From Betaproteobacteria bacterium (GTDB lineage: Bacteria; Pseudomonadota; Gammaproteobacteria; Burkholderiales; SG8-39), in NCBI GenBank assembly GCA_019509895.1, contig JAEKLK010000207.1:11431-16926 (forward strand): 5,496 bases of DNA, in the 5' to 3' direction. Below the pieces are notes generated by a model, which was given only the letters and a program-made list of their open reading frames with translations, did not search any database and was not told the DNA's origin. Below, in pieces: positions 1 to 5,496 of the stretch; the first letter of the stretch is position 1, and each line of letters begins with the position of its first letter. The position numbers were made by a program, and so were the translations under genes.

Positions 1-1758
1 CTCACCTTCTCGCGCCGCGCGGCGCTCGAGATGACGCGGCGCGCGAGCCGCATCGTCGGCGAGATCGCGACTTCCGTGCGCTTGCCCTGGTCGGGCACAT
101 TCCACTCGATCGCCAACCGCTTCATCCGCCGCTACGCCGCGAGCCTCGGCCTTTCGCCGAGCTTCAGCGTGCTCGACCGCGGCGATGCGGCGGATCTCAT
201 GGATCTCGTGCGCCACGAGCTCGGCTTCTCCAAGGCGGAGCGCCGCTTTCCGCGCAAGGACACCTGCCTCGCTATCTATTCGCATCGCGTGAATACCCAG
301 GGCGCGCTCGCCGGCACCCTCTCGAGCTCCTTCCCCTGGTGCGCCGAATGGGAAGCGGAGCTGACGCGGCTCTACCGCGCCTACCTCGAGCGCAAGCTCG
401 CCAACCAGGCGCTGGACTATGACGATCTGCTCCTTTACTGGCATGCGATGCTCGGCGACGAGCGCCTGGCGCGCGAGATCGGCTCGGGCTTCGACCACCT
501 CCTGGTCGACGAATACCAGGACACCAACAGCGTGCAGGCCGAGATCCTGCGGCGGCTGCGGCCCGACGGGCGCGGGCTCACCGTGGTGGGCGACGATGCG
601 CAGGCGATCTACTCCTTTCGCGCCGCTAGCGTCGAGAACATCCGCGGCTTCGCCGCGATCTACGGCGCCGCCACCGTCACGCTCGCGGAGAACTATCGCT
701 CGACCCAGCCGATCCTCGACGCCGCGAACGCGCTGATCGGCAAGCAGCTGCGCTCTGTGAAGGGCTCGGGCGCGAAGCCGCGCTACGTCACTGTCGCCGA
801 CGACGCCGCGCAGGCGAACTACGTCGTGACGCAGGTCCTGCAGCAGCGGGAGACGGGCACGTCGCTCAAGCGCCAGGCCGTGCTTTTCCGCAGCTCGCAT
901 CACAGCGACGTGCTGGAGCTCGAGCTCGTCCGCCGCAACATCCCCTACGTGAAGTACGGCGGCCTCAAGTTCCTCGAGGCAGCGCACGTCAAGGATCTGC
1001 TCGCGATGCTGCGCTGGGCCGACAACCCAAAGAACCGCATCGCCGCCTTTCGCGCGCTGCAGCTCCTGCCCGGCGTCGGGCCCGCCACCGCCCAGAACGC
1101 GTACACCCGGTTCGAGATCGGCGGCTGGAGCTCGCTCGCGAGCGTGGACGCGCCGCTGGCGGAGTTGCTCACCTCGCTCGCGGCACCCGAAGCGCCGTGG
1201 GCGGGGCAGCTGCAGCGGGTGCGCGAATGGTACGAGCCGCATCTCGAGCGCATCTACGAGCAGGCGCAGGTGCGCACCGCCGATCTCGTGCAACTCGAAC
1301 GCATCGCCGCGAGCTTCGCCAGCCGCGAGCGCTTCCTGAGCGAGCTCGCGCTCGATCCGCCCGCGGCGACCGGTGACCTCGCCGGGCCCCCGCAGCTGGA
1401 CGAGGACTATCTCGTGCTCTCCACCGTGCACTCGGCCAAGGGGCAGGAGTGGGACGCGGTGTACGTGCTCAACGTCAGCGACGGCAGCTTCCCTTCTGAA
1501 TTTTCCACCGGCAGCGCGGCGCTGATCGAGGAGGAGCGCCGGCTGCTTTACGTCGCCATGACGCGCGCCAAGACCAGCCTGGATCTCATGGCGCCGCTCA
1601 AGTACTACGTAACGCAGCAGTCGCGCATGGGTGACCGGCACGTCTACGGCGCGAAAAGTCGCTTCCTGACGAGCGCGGTGATGGCGTGTCTCGAGCCGCG
1701 CGCCTGGGACGAAAGACCAGCCGTCGACGTGGCGAGGAAGCTCCGCGCCATGTGGTGA
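1..1758 (+). CDS. ATP-dependent DNA helicase, UvrD/Rep (SF1A) family, 5'-truncated by window edge
   Basis: A 3'-5' DNA helicase that unwinds duplex DNA using ATP, as in repair or restart of replication. The frame is open from base 1, and its first residues, LTFSRRAALEM, are the conserved motif Ia. The ATG at base 31 is therefore internal, and the true start and Walker A (GxGKT) lie upstream. Numbering the 585 visible residues from base 1, I see: motif Ib GTFHSIANRF (32-41), Walker B DEYQDTN (170-176), motif III VVGDDAQAIYSFRAA (195-209), motif IV ENYRST (230-235), a GVGPATA turn in the 2B region (about 358-364), motif V TVHSAKGQEWD (475-485) and motif VI LLYVAMTRAK (515-524). Every helicase motif expected in this portion is intact, so the gene looks functional. 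UvrD of E. coli is about 720 residues; this one would be somewhat shorter, with a compact 2B region. The exact subfamily (UvrD, Rep or a third paralogue) cannot be decided, so I give no symbol. The gene ends in TGA, and no strong terminator follows. Confidence 0.95.
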   Translation, partial: LTFSRRAALEMTRRASRIVGEIATSVRLPWSGTFHSIANRFIRRYAASLGLSPSFSVLDRGDAADLMDLVRHELGFSKAERRFPRKDTCLAIYSHRVNTQGALAGTLSSSFPWCAEWEAELTRLYRAYLERKLANQALDYDDLLLYWHAMLGDERLAREIGSGFDHLLVDEYQDTNSVQAEILRRLRPDGRGLTVVGDDAQAIYSFRAASVENIRGFAAIYGAATVTLAENYRSTQPILDAANALIGKQLRSVKGSGAKPRYVTVADDAAQANYVVTQVLQQRETGTSLKRQAVLFRSSHHSDVLELELVRRNIPYVKYGGLKFLEAAHVKDLLAMLRWADNPKNRIAAFRALQLLPGVGPATAQNAYTRFEIGGWSSLASVDAPLAELLTSLAAPEAPWAGQLQRVREWYEPHLERIYEQAQVRTADLVQLERIAASFASRERFLSELALDPPAATGDLAGPPQLDEDYLVLSTVHSAKGQEWDAVYVLNVSDGSFPSEFSTGSAALIEEERRLLYVAMTRAKTSLDLMAPLKYYVTQQSRMGDRHVYGAKSRFLTSAVMACLEPRAWDERPAVDVARKLRAMW

Positions 1759-1935
1759 ATACAACCAGTGGACGCTGCCCGACAGACGGCTTTTCCGCCG
1801 CGATCTATGGCGGGCCACGCTTGTAGTGCATATTGCTCAACGATTGACCGCGACTGGCGCGTATGTGACTGATCCATAAGCGCTGCTGCAGCCGCGTCGC
1901 ACCGGCCCGACAACAACTACACCGAATCTTCACGC

Positions 1936-1964
1936 TTCACGTCTGTCCCAATCCTCGCTACAGT
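1936..1964 (+). promoter_or_regulatory. Candidate sigma70-type promoter for the hydrolase operon
   Basis: TTCACG at 1936-1941 (4 of 6 to TTGACA) and TACAGT at 1959-1964 (4 of 6 to TATAAT) are separated by 17 bases. Transcription would start near 1971, leaving a leader of about 36 bases before the ATG at 2007. The spacer as a whole (1759-2006) is richer in A/T than the genes around it, as expected for a promoter region. The match is modest. A better -35-like hexamer, TTGACC at 1844-1849, has no convincing -10 at the right distance. Confidence 0.25.
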
Positions 1965-1972
1965 TCGTAGCG
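1956..1972. repeat. Small inverted repeat upstream of hydrolase gene (possible operator or weak terminator)
   Basis: CGCTAC (1956-1961) and GTAGCG (1967-1972) are exact reverse complements around a 5-base loop, followed by TTTT at 1973-1976. The short stem and four T's could form a weak terminator for the helicase transcript. The repeat also covers the -10 element of the candidate hydrolase promoter, where a repressor might bind. The repeat itself is seen directly; either role is inference. Confidence 0.35.
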
Positions 1973-1992
1973 TTTTCGCGGTCAGAACTATT

Positions 1993-2000
1993 AGGGAGGA
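1993..2000 (+). promoter_or_regulatory. Shine-Dalgarno site of the hydrolase gene
   Basis: AGGGAGGA ends six bases before the ATG at 2007. This fixes the start, and the resulting protein begins with a proper signal peptide, which supports the choice independently. Confidence 0.8.
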
Positions 2001-2006
2001 CAGGCG

Positions 2007-3200
2007 ATGGGAGGACGGGGGATCTTGCGGGTGCTGCTGCTCGCCAGCGCACTCGTAGCAGGCCTGAGCGCCGTCGCCGCGCAGGCGCAGGAAAGCGCTT
2101 ACTACGGTCCGCGGCTCATCGAAGAGCGCGTGCGTATCCCGGCGCAGAACGGGAACACGATCGCGGCCACCGTCCTCAGGCCCGAAGCCCAGGGGCCGTT
2201 CGGCGCCATCATCCTCAACCACGGCGTATCGGCCTCCGCGCGCGAGAGAGCGCGCGAATCGTCCGATCTCCTGATCAATGCGGCCGCCGTGTTCGCGCGT
2301 CGCGGCTATGTGGTGGTGATGCCGCTTCGCCGCGGCTTCGGCGCCACCGGCGGCGACATGGCGGAGGATCCGGGCTCCTGCAGCAATCCGGATTACCGCA
2401 CCGCTGAATCGAATGCCGCAGATGACGTGATGGCGGCGTACGACTATGCGCGCTCGCTGCCGTACGTCGATGGCAACCGCATGATGCTCGCCGGCCAGTC
2501 GGCGGGCGGCATGGTCGCGCTCTACACCGCGGGCATGCGCCAGCCGCAAGGCCTGCAGGCGGTGCTCGCGTTCGCCGCGGGCCGCGGCGGCGATCCGGAG
2601 ATCAATCCCGGCATTCCCTGCGCCATCGAGCCGGTGGCGCGCATCTTCGACACGGTCGGCAAGCAGATCCGCGTGCCCGTGCTCATGAACTACGCCGAGA
2701 ACGATCTCTTCTTCAGCCCGAAGATCTCGCGTCAATGGTTCGAGCGGCTGAACGCGAGCTGGTCGGACGCCGAGTACGCGCTGCAGCCCTCCTTCGGCAA
2801 GGACGGCCACTATCTTTTCGGCGACACGCTTGGCGTGCGCTACTGGCTGCCAACGGTCGAGACTTTCCTCGCCCGCCATAGCATCACCTTCGCGCGCCTC
2901 GACGCGACCGATCCGGAGCGCGCGCCGCTGCTCGCGCTCGAGCGCGTGCCGAACATCAAGAGCGACGCCTGCAAGAGCCTCTACCGCGCCTTCCTCGAGT
3001 CGCCCGGCCCGCGCGCCTACGCCGTGAGCGGCGACGGGCGCTGCGGCTTCGCCGGCGGCCTGCAGGACGCGCGCGACGTGGCGGTCAAGCAGTGCAGCAA
3101 CGTCGCCAAGTCCAACTGCATGCTCTACGCGGTCGACGACGCGGTCATTTGGAAGGACACGATCGCGGGCCAGGGCGGCGCGACGCCGGCGGCGCGCTAA
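2007..3200 (+). CDS. Exported alpha/beta hydrolase (dienelactone hydrolase/prolyl oligopeptidase-like) with C-terminal Cys-containing module
   Basis: A 397-residue serine hydrolase, probably periplasmic or secreted; its substrate is unknown. Residues 1-27 form a signal peptide: a basic start (MGGRGILR), a hydrophobic core, and a likely signal peptidase I site after AQA27. The alpha/beta hydrolase domain runs from about 38 to 292. It contains NHG (71-73, oxyanion-hole region), the nucleophile elbow GQSAG with Ser165, and the probable acid Asp233 in YAENDLFF. The probable catalytic His268 lies in KDGHYLF. The catalytic triad is therefore complete. Cys125 and Cys205 lie in the hydrolase domain and might form a disulfide. 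Residues from about 317 to 383 form an added module with Cys322, Cys346, Cys363 and Cys371, ending in a LYAVDDAVIW motif. I remember similar tails in other proteobacterial exported proteins but cannot name the family. The small HicB-like gene begins two bases after the stop, so the two are probably one operon. Esterase, lactonase or peptidase activity all remain possible. Confidence 0.88.
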   Translation: MGGRGILRVLLLASALVAGLSAVAAQAQESAYYGPRLIEERVRIPAQNGNTIAATVLRPEAQGPFGAIILNHGVSASARERARESSDLLINAAAVFARRGYVVVMPLRRGFGATGGDMAEDPGSCSNPDYRTAESNAADDVMAAYDYARSLPYVDGNRMMLAGQSAGGMVALYTAGMRQPQGLQAVLAFAAGRGGDPEINPGIPCAIEPVARIFDTVGKQIRVPVLMNYAENDLFFSPKISRQWFERLNASWSDAEYALQPSFGKDGHYLFGDTLGVRYWLPTVETFLARHSITFARLDATDPERAPLLALERVPNIKSDACKSLYRAFLESPGPRAYAVSGDGRCGFAGGLQDARDVAVKQCSNVAKSNCMLYAVDDAVIWKDTIAGQGGATPAAR

Positions 3201-3202
3201 CG

Positions 3203-3376
3203 ATGCATTTCTCCATCGTCCACGAGCGTCAGGCCGACGGCCGCTGGGCGGCGCAGGTGCCCGAGCTGCCGCAGGTCGTCGCCTACGGCGCGACCAAGGA
3301 CGAGGCCACCGAGAAGGCCGAGCTCCTCGCGCTCCTCGCGCTCGCCGAGAAGCGCTTCCGCCACGGGCGCGCCTGA
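3203..3376 (+). CDS. Small HicB-like protein (HicB/UPF0150-type fold), no HicA partner
   Basis: A 57-residue protein starting MHFSIVHERQADGRW. The pattern is a beta strand, then a G-W-A-A-Q-V-P-E-L-P segment, then V-V-A-Y-G-A-T-K-D-E-A and a helix rich in Ala, Glu and Leu. This matches the HicB-like fold, known from antitoxins of HicAB systems and from many stand-alone short proteins. It has no C-terminal DNA-binding domain of the kind full-length HicB antitoxins carry. No HicA-like gene (a small double-stranded-RNA-binding-fold toxin) lies on either side: the hydrolase is directly upstream and a terminator is directly downstream. The ATG at 3203 follows the hydrolase TAA with a two-base gap and no clear Shine-Dalgarno site, so translation probably depends on ribosomes finishing the hydrolase. 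An in-frame ATG at 3092 would overlap the hydrolase by over 100 bases and add unrelated residues, so I rejected it. The family call rests on pattern only, and an antitoxin role is not shown. Confidence 0.72.
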   Translation: MHFSIVHERQADGRWAAQVPELPQVVAYGATKDEATEKAELLALLALAEKRFRHGRA

Positions 3377-3397
3377 TTTCGTACGAAGTACGTAATC
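3375..3397. repeat. Imperfect inverted repeat at the 3' end of the HicB-like gene
   Basis: GATTTCGTAC (3375-3384) and GTACGTAATC (3388-3397) pair at 9 of 10 positions around a GAA spacer. The repeat begins at the stop codon and contains the exact palindrome TTCGTACGAA (3378-3387). No T-run follows, so it is not a terminator on its own. It could be a transcript-end hairpin or a protein-binding site. Confidence 0.4.
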
Positions 3398-3420
3398 TTC
3401 CTGTCAGCCTGAAAAAACGA

Positions 3421-3442
3421 AAACCCCGCTGAGGCGGGGTTT
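3421..3442. terminator. Bidirectional intrinsic terminator between convergent genes
   Basis: AAACCCCGC (3421-3429) and GCGGGGTTT (3434-3442) form a perfect 9-bp stem around a TGAG loop. On the plus strand the stem is followed by TTTGTTCTTT, ending the hydrolase/HicB-like operon. On the minus strand it is followed by TTTTCG and six T's (complement of 3412-3417), ending the small minus-strand gene. Its position between two convergent stop codons (3376 and 3448) fits both uses. Confidence 0.9.
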
Positions 3443-3447
3443 GTTCT

Positions 3448-3600
3448 TTATACGGGCGCCGGTTCTACGTCCCGCGGCCGTTGCGGCGCGGGCTCCTTCG
3501 GCGCTTGCTCATTGGCGCGGCGCTCGCGCTCCTCACGCTCGAGCTCGCGGCGTGCCTCTTCGGCGCGTTGCAGCTGGTACCAGTCATACTCGTAACACAT
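3448..3600 (-). CDS. Small uncharacterised protein (50 aa), divergent from ppc
   Basis: A small gene encoding 50 residues, of unknown function. It begins MCYEYDWYQLQ, an aromatic N-terminus with one Cys. Residues 12-31 form a highly charged stretch in which 15 of 20 residues are Arg or Glu, typical of a single helix or short coiled coil. The tail (33-50) holds six prolines and is probably disordered. There is no signal peptide or membrane segment, so it should be cytoplasmic. Three things support a real gene: the near-consensus Shine-Dalgarno AAGGAGGT four bases before the ATG, a strong terminator just after the TAA, and the lack of any better coding frame across this stretch. I recall short unannotated betaproteobacterial proteins beginning MCYEY, but that cannot be checked here. 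It is transcribed away from ppc, with start codons 40 bases apart. Confidence 0.8.
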   Translation of the reverse strand: MCYEYDWYQLQRAEEARRELEREERERRANEQAPKEPAPQRPRDVEPAPV

Positions 3601-3604
3601 ACGC

Positions 3605-3612
3605 ACCTCCTT
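3605..3612 (-). promoter_or_regulatory. Near-consensus Shine-Dalgarno site of the small minus-strand gene
   Basis: On the minus strand this reads AAGGAGGT, an eight-base match to the 16S anti-Shine-Dalgarno sequence, four bases before the ATG at 3600. It is the strongest ribosome-binding site in the window and decides both the existence and the start of the 50-residue gene. Confidence 0.85.
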
Positions 3613-3627
3613 TCGGTCCGCCCGGCT

Positions 3628-3633
3628 ATCCTA
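3628..3633 (-). promoter_or_regulatory. Possible -10 element for the small minus-strand gene
   Basis: On the minus strand this reads TAGGAT, 4 of 6 to TATAAT, about 27 bases before the small gene's ATG. The expected -35 position falls inside the first codons of ppc and shows only a weak match. If real, the small gene's promoter overlaps the ppc start region. Confidence 0.15.
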
Positions 3634-3640
3634 CGCCTCG

Positions 3641-5496
3641 ATGGCGGCGATTCCAGTCCCGGCCGACGACAAGGAAAATCCGCTCCGCGAAGACCGCCGC
3701 CTGCTCGGGCGCCTGCTCGGCGAGGTGATCCGCAGCCAGGCGGGCGAGGATGCGCTCACTCGCATCGAGCGCATCCGCCAGGCCGCGGTCGCTTTCCGGC
3801 GCGAGAACGCGAGCGAAGCCGAGCTCGAGCGGCTGCTGAACGCGCTCGACCTCGACCAGACGATGGACGTGGTACGCGCCTTCAGCTTCTTCTCGCACCT
3901 GCTCAACATCGCCGAGGACGAGCAGCAGCATCGCCGCCGCCGCGTGCACGCCGAGGCCGGCTCGCCGCGACGCCCGGGCAGCCTGTCGCACGCGCTCGAC
4001 GAGGTGCGCCACGTCGGCTTCGAGGCGCTGATGCAGTGGTTCGCGCGCGCGCAGGTGGCGCCCGTGCTGACGGCGCATCCGACCGAGGTGCAGCGCCAGA
4101 GCATCCTCGATACCGAGCGCGAGATCGCGCGCCTCATCGGCCAGCCGCAATCGGCGGAGCGCGACGAGGCGATCCACGCCGAAGTGCTGCGCCTGTGGCT
4201 TACCTCGATGCTGCGCTTTGCCAAGCTGCAGGCGCCGGACGAGGTGACGAACGGCATCAACTACTTCCGCCTCACCTTCCTCGCCGAGCTGCCGCGCCTG
4301 TATGCCGAGTTCGAGCACGCGCTGAAGGAGCGCTTCTCGCTCACCGAGCTGCCCTGCCTGCCACCCTTCCTCACCGTCGGTAGCTGGATCGGCGGCGACC
4401 GCGACGGCAACCCGAACGTCGATGCGACGGTGCTGCGCACGGCGCAGACGCTGCATGCGCGCCTCGTCTTCCCCCATTACCTCGAGGAGGTCAATCTGCT
4501 CGGCCGCGAGCTCGGGCTCTCGTCGCGCCTGACGCCCGTCCCGGGCGTGGTGCAGGCGCTCGCCGAGCGCTCGGGCGACGGTTCGCCGCACCGGCAGGAC
4601 GAGCCCTATCGCCGTGCACTGACCGGCCTCTATGCGCGCCTCGCGGCAACGATGGAGCTGCTGGCCGAGCAGCGCGCGAGCCCGGCGCCGGTCGGCAAAG
4701 GCGCGCCGTATGCGAGCGCGGACGAATTTGCCGCCGAGCTCGAGCTGATCGCCGGCGCGCTCAAGTCGCACGGCGCCGGATTGCTCGCCGCCGGTCGGCT
4801 GCGCGCGCTCCAGCGCAAGGTCGCACTCTTCGGCTTCCACCTCGCGCCGCTCGACCTGCGCCAGAGCTCGGACGTGCACGAGGCAACGCTCGCCGAGCTG
4901 CTGGCGCGCGCCGGCATCGCGGACTACAGCGCGCGCGATGAGCCGGCGCGCGTGGCGCTGCTCGCCAAGGAGCTCGCAAGTCCGCGGCTGCTGCGCTCGC
5001 CCTATGTCGAGTATTCAGCGCTCGTGCAGAAGGAGCTGGCGGTGCTCGACGCTGCCGCCGAAGGCCGACGGCGCTACGGTGCGCGCGCGGTGCCGCGCTA
5101 CGTCATTTCCCATTGCGACTCGGTCTCCGACCTTCTGGAAGTCGGCGTCCTGCTGCGCGAAGCGGGGATGCTGAGGCCGCAACAGGCGGCGCCGCTCGAG
5201 CTCGACATCGTGCCGCTCTACGAGTCGATCGCCGACCTCGAGAACTGCGGCCGGATCATGAGCGCGGCGCTCGAGCTGCCGGTGTATCGGCGCTGGGTCG
5301 AAGGACGCGGCCGCGAGCAGGAAGTGATGCTCGGCTATTCGGACAGCAACAAGGACGGCGGCTTCCTCACCTCGGGGTGGGAGCTCTACAAGGCCGAGAT
5401 CGGCCTCGTAGAGCTGTTCCAGCGGCACGGCGTCCGCCTGCGGCTGTTCCACGGTCGGGGAGGCTCGGTCGGGCGGGGCGGAGGCCCTAGCTTCGA
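3641..5496 (+). CDS. ppc: Phosphoenolpyruvate carboxylase, 3'-truncated by window edge
   Basis: Cytoplasmic enzyme that joins bicarbonate to phosphoenolpyruvate, using Mg2+, to give oxaloacetate and phosphate; it refills the TCA cycle. The frame has no stop from the ATG to the window end, giving 618 of roughly 900 residues. Signature motifs are intact: VLTAHPTE (142-149) with catalytic His146, matching E. coli His138; GSWIGGDRDGNPN (247-259); LDLRQ (404-408) with Arg407; GYSDSNKDGG (565-574); and FHGRGGSVGRGGGPS (603-617) with Arg606 and Arg612, matching E. coli Arg581 and Arg587. The N-terminus lacks the plant-type phosphorylated serine motif, as expected for a bacterial enzyme. The remaining allosteric residues, including the aspartate-binding lysine and C-terminal Asn, fall outside the window. 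The start is firm: an in-frame stop lies at 3593-3595 and no other ATG, GTG or TTG occurs between it and 3641. No Shine-Dalgarno site is visible before the ATG. Large open frames on other frames and the opposite strand here are shadows. Confidence 0.97.
   Translation, partial: MAAIPVPADDKENPLREDRRLLGRLLGEVIRSQAGEDALTRIERIRQAAVAFRRENASEAELERLLNALDLDQTMDVVRAFSFFSHLLNIAEDEQQHRRRRVHAEAGSPRRPGSLSHALDEVRHVGFEALMQWFARAQVAPVLTAHPTEVQRQSILDTEREIARLIGQPQSAERDEAIHAEVLRLWLTSMLRFAKLQAPDEVTNGINYFRLTFLAELPRLYAEFEHALKERFSLTELPCLPPFLTVGSWIGGDRDGNPNVDATVLRTAQTLHARLVFPHYLEEVNLLGRELGLSSRLTPVPGVVQALAERSGDGSPHRQDEPYRRALTGLYARLAATMELLAEQRASPAPVGKGAPYASADEFAAELELIAGALKSHGAGLLAAGRLRALQRKVALFGFHLAPLDLRQSSDVHEATLAELLARAGIADYSARDEPARVALLAKELASPRLLRSPYVEYSALVQKELAVLDAAAEGRRRYGARAVPRYVISHCDSVSDLLEVGVLLREAGMLRPQQAAPLELDIVPLYESIADLENCGRIMSAALELPVYRRWVEGRGREQEVMLGYSDSNKDGGFLTSGWELYKAEIGLVELFQRHGVRLRLFHGRGGSVGRGGGPSF

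Noticed and set aside
916..927. Twelve-base palindrome GAGCTCGAGCTC
   Set aside because: It encodes part of the helicase (alternating Glu and Leu codons). GAG and CTC are the favoured codons here and recur throughout the window, so the palindrome follows from codon use.
1787..1813. Possible hairpins just after the helicase (CGGC/GCCG and CCGCC/GGCGG)
   Set aside because: Stems are only 4-5 bp, compete with each other, and no T-run follows, so they do not support a terminator call.
1807..1872. Short plus-strand frame (21 codons) in the helicase-hydrolase spacer
   Set aside because: No Shine-Dalgarno site, no recognisable sequence and coding use unlike the neighbours. I see no gene in 1759-2006.
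2236..2256. GCGCGC repeat pair around GAGAGA inside the hydrolase gene
   Set aside because: It lies in a run of Arg, Ala and Glu codons and is explained by GC-rich codon choice. Nothing marks it as a regulatory site.
1917..2879. A 320-codon open frame on the minus strand
   Set aside because: It is antisense to the hydrolase, which has a signal peptide, a complete catalytic triad and a Shine-Dalgarno site. The minus-strand product is Arg-, Ala- and His-rich without any domain, as expected from the complement of a GC-rich gene.
3481..4383. A 300-codon plus-strand open frame beginning with a TTG
   Set aside because: It overlaps the small minus-strand gene and then ppc in another frame. The product is Arg-, Ala- and Pro-rich and has no Shine-Dalgarno site. 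Its hydrophobic start is the chance complement of the Arg/Glu-rich small gene.
3626..4879. A 417-codon open frame on the minus strand
   Set aside because: It is antisense to ppc, whose motifs run unbroken over the same bases. Its product is Arg/Ala/Leu-rich with no recognisable motif.

Overview
The window is GC-rich and gene-dense, with strong G/C preference at third codon positions. The phosphoenolpyruvate carboxylase reads like the proteobacterial type, with a YSDSNKDGG motif where E. coli has YSDSAKDAG. Together with the general gene style this suggests a proteobacterium, most likely a betaproteobacterium. That placement rests on remembered sequence character, not on a search. I see no mobile element, CRISPR array, tRNA or rRNA.

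Layout, left to right. (1) 1-1758, plus strand: the 3' part of a UvrD/Rep-type (superfamily 1A) DNA helicase gene, whose start and Walker A motif lie before the window. (2) 1759-2006: a 248-base non-coding spacer, visibly richer in A/T, holding a small inverted repeat, a possible promoter and a good Shine-Dalgarno site. (3) 2007-3200 and 3203-3376, plus strand: a probable two-gene operon. It encodes an exported alpha/beta hydrolase with an unusual Cys-containing C-terminal module and, two bases after its stop, a 57-residue HicB-like protein with no HicA partner in view. (4) 3421-3442: a perfect 9-bp stem that works as an intrinsic terminator in both directions. (5) 3448-3600, minus strand: a 50-residue small gene with a near-consensus Shine-Dalgarno site, sharing that terminator. 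(6) 3641-5496, plus strand: the first 618 codons of ppc, divergent from the small gene with only 40 bases between the two start codons, and running off the right edge.

The genes do not form one pathway. The helicase serves DNA repair or replication, ppc refills the TCA cycle by making oxaloacetate, and the hydrolase acts outside the cytoplasm on an unknown substrate. I did not find a clearly new multi-gene system. The items most worth following are the small minus-strand gene paired head-to-head with ppc, the orphan HicB-like gene coupled to a secreted hydrolase, and the hydrolase's C-terminal module.
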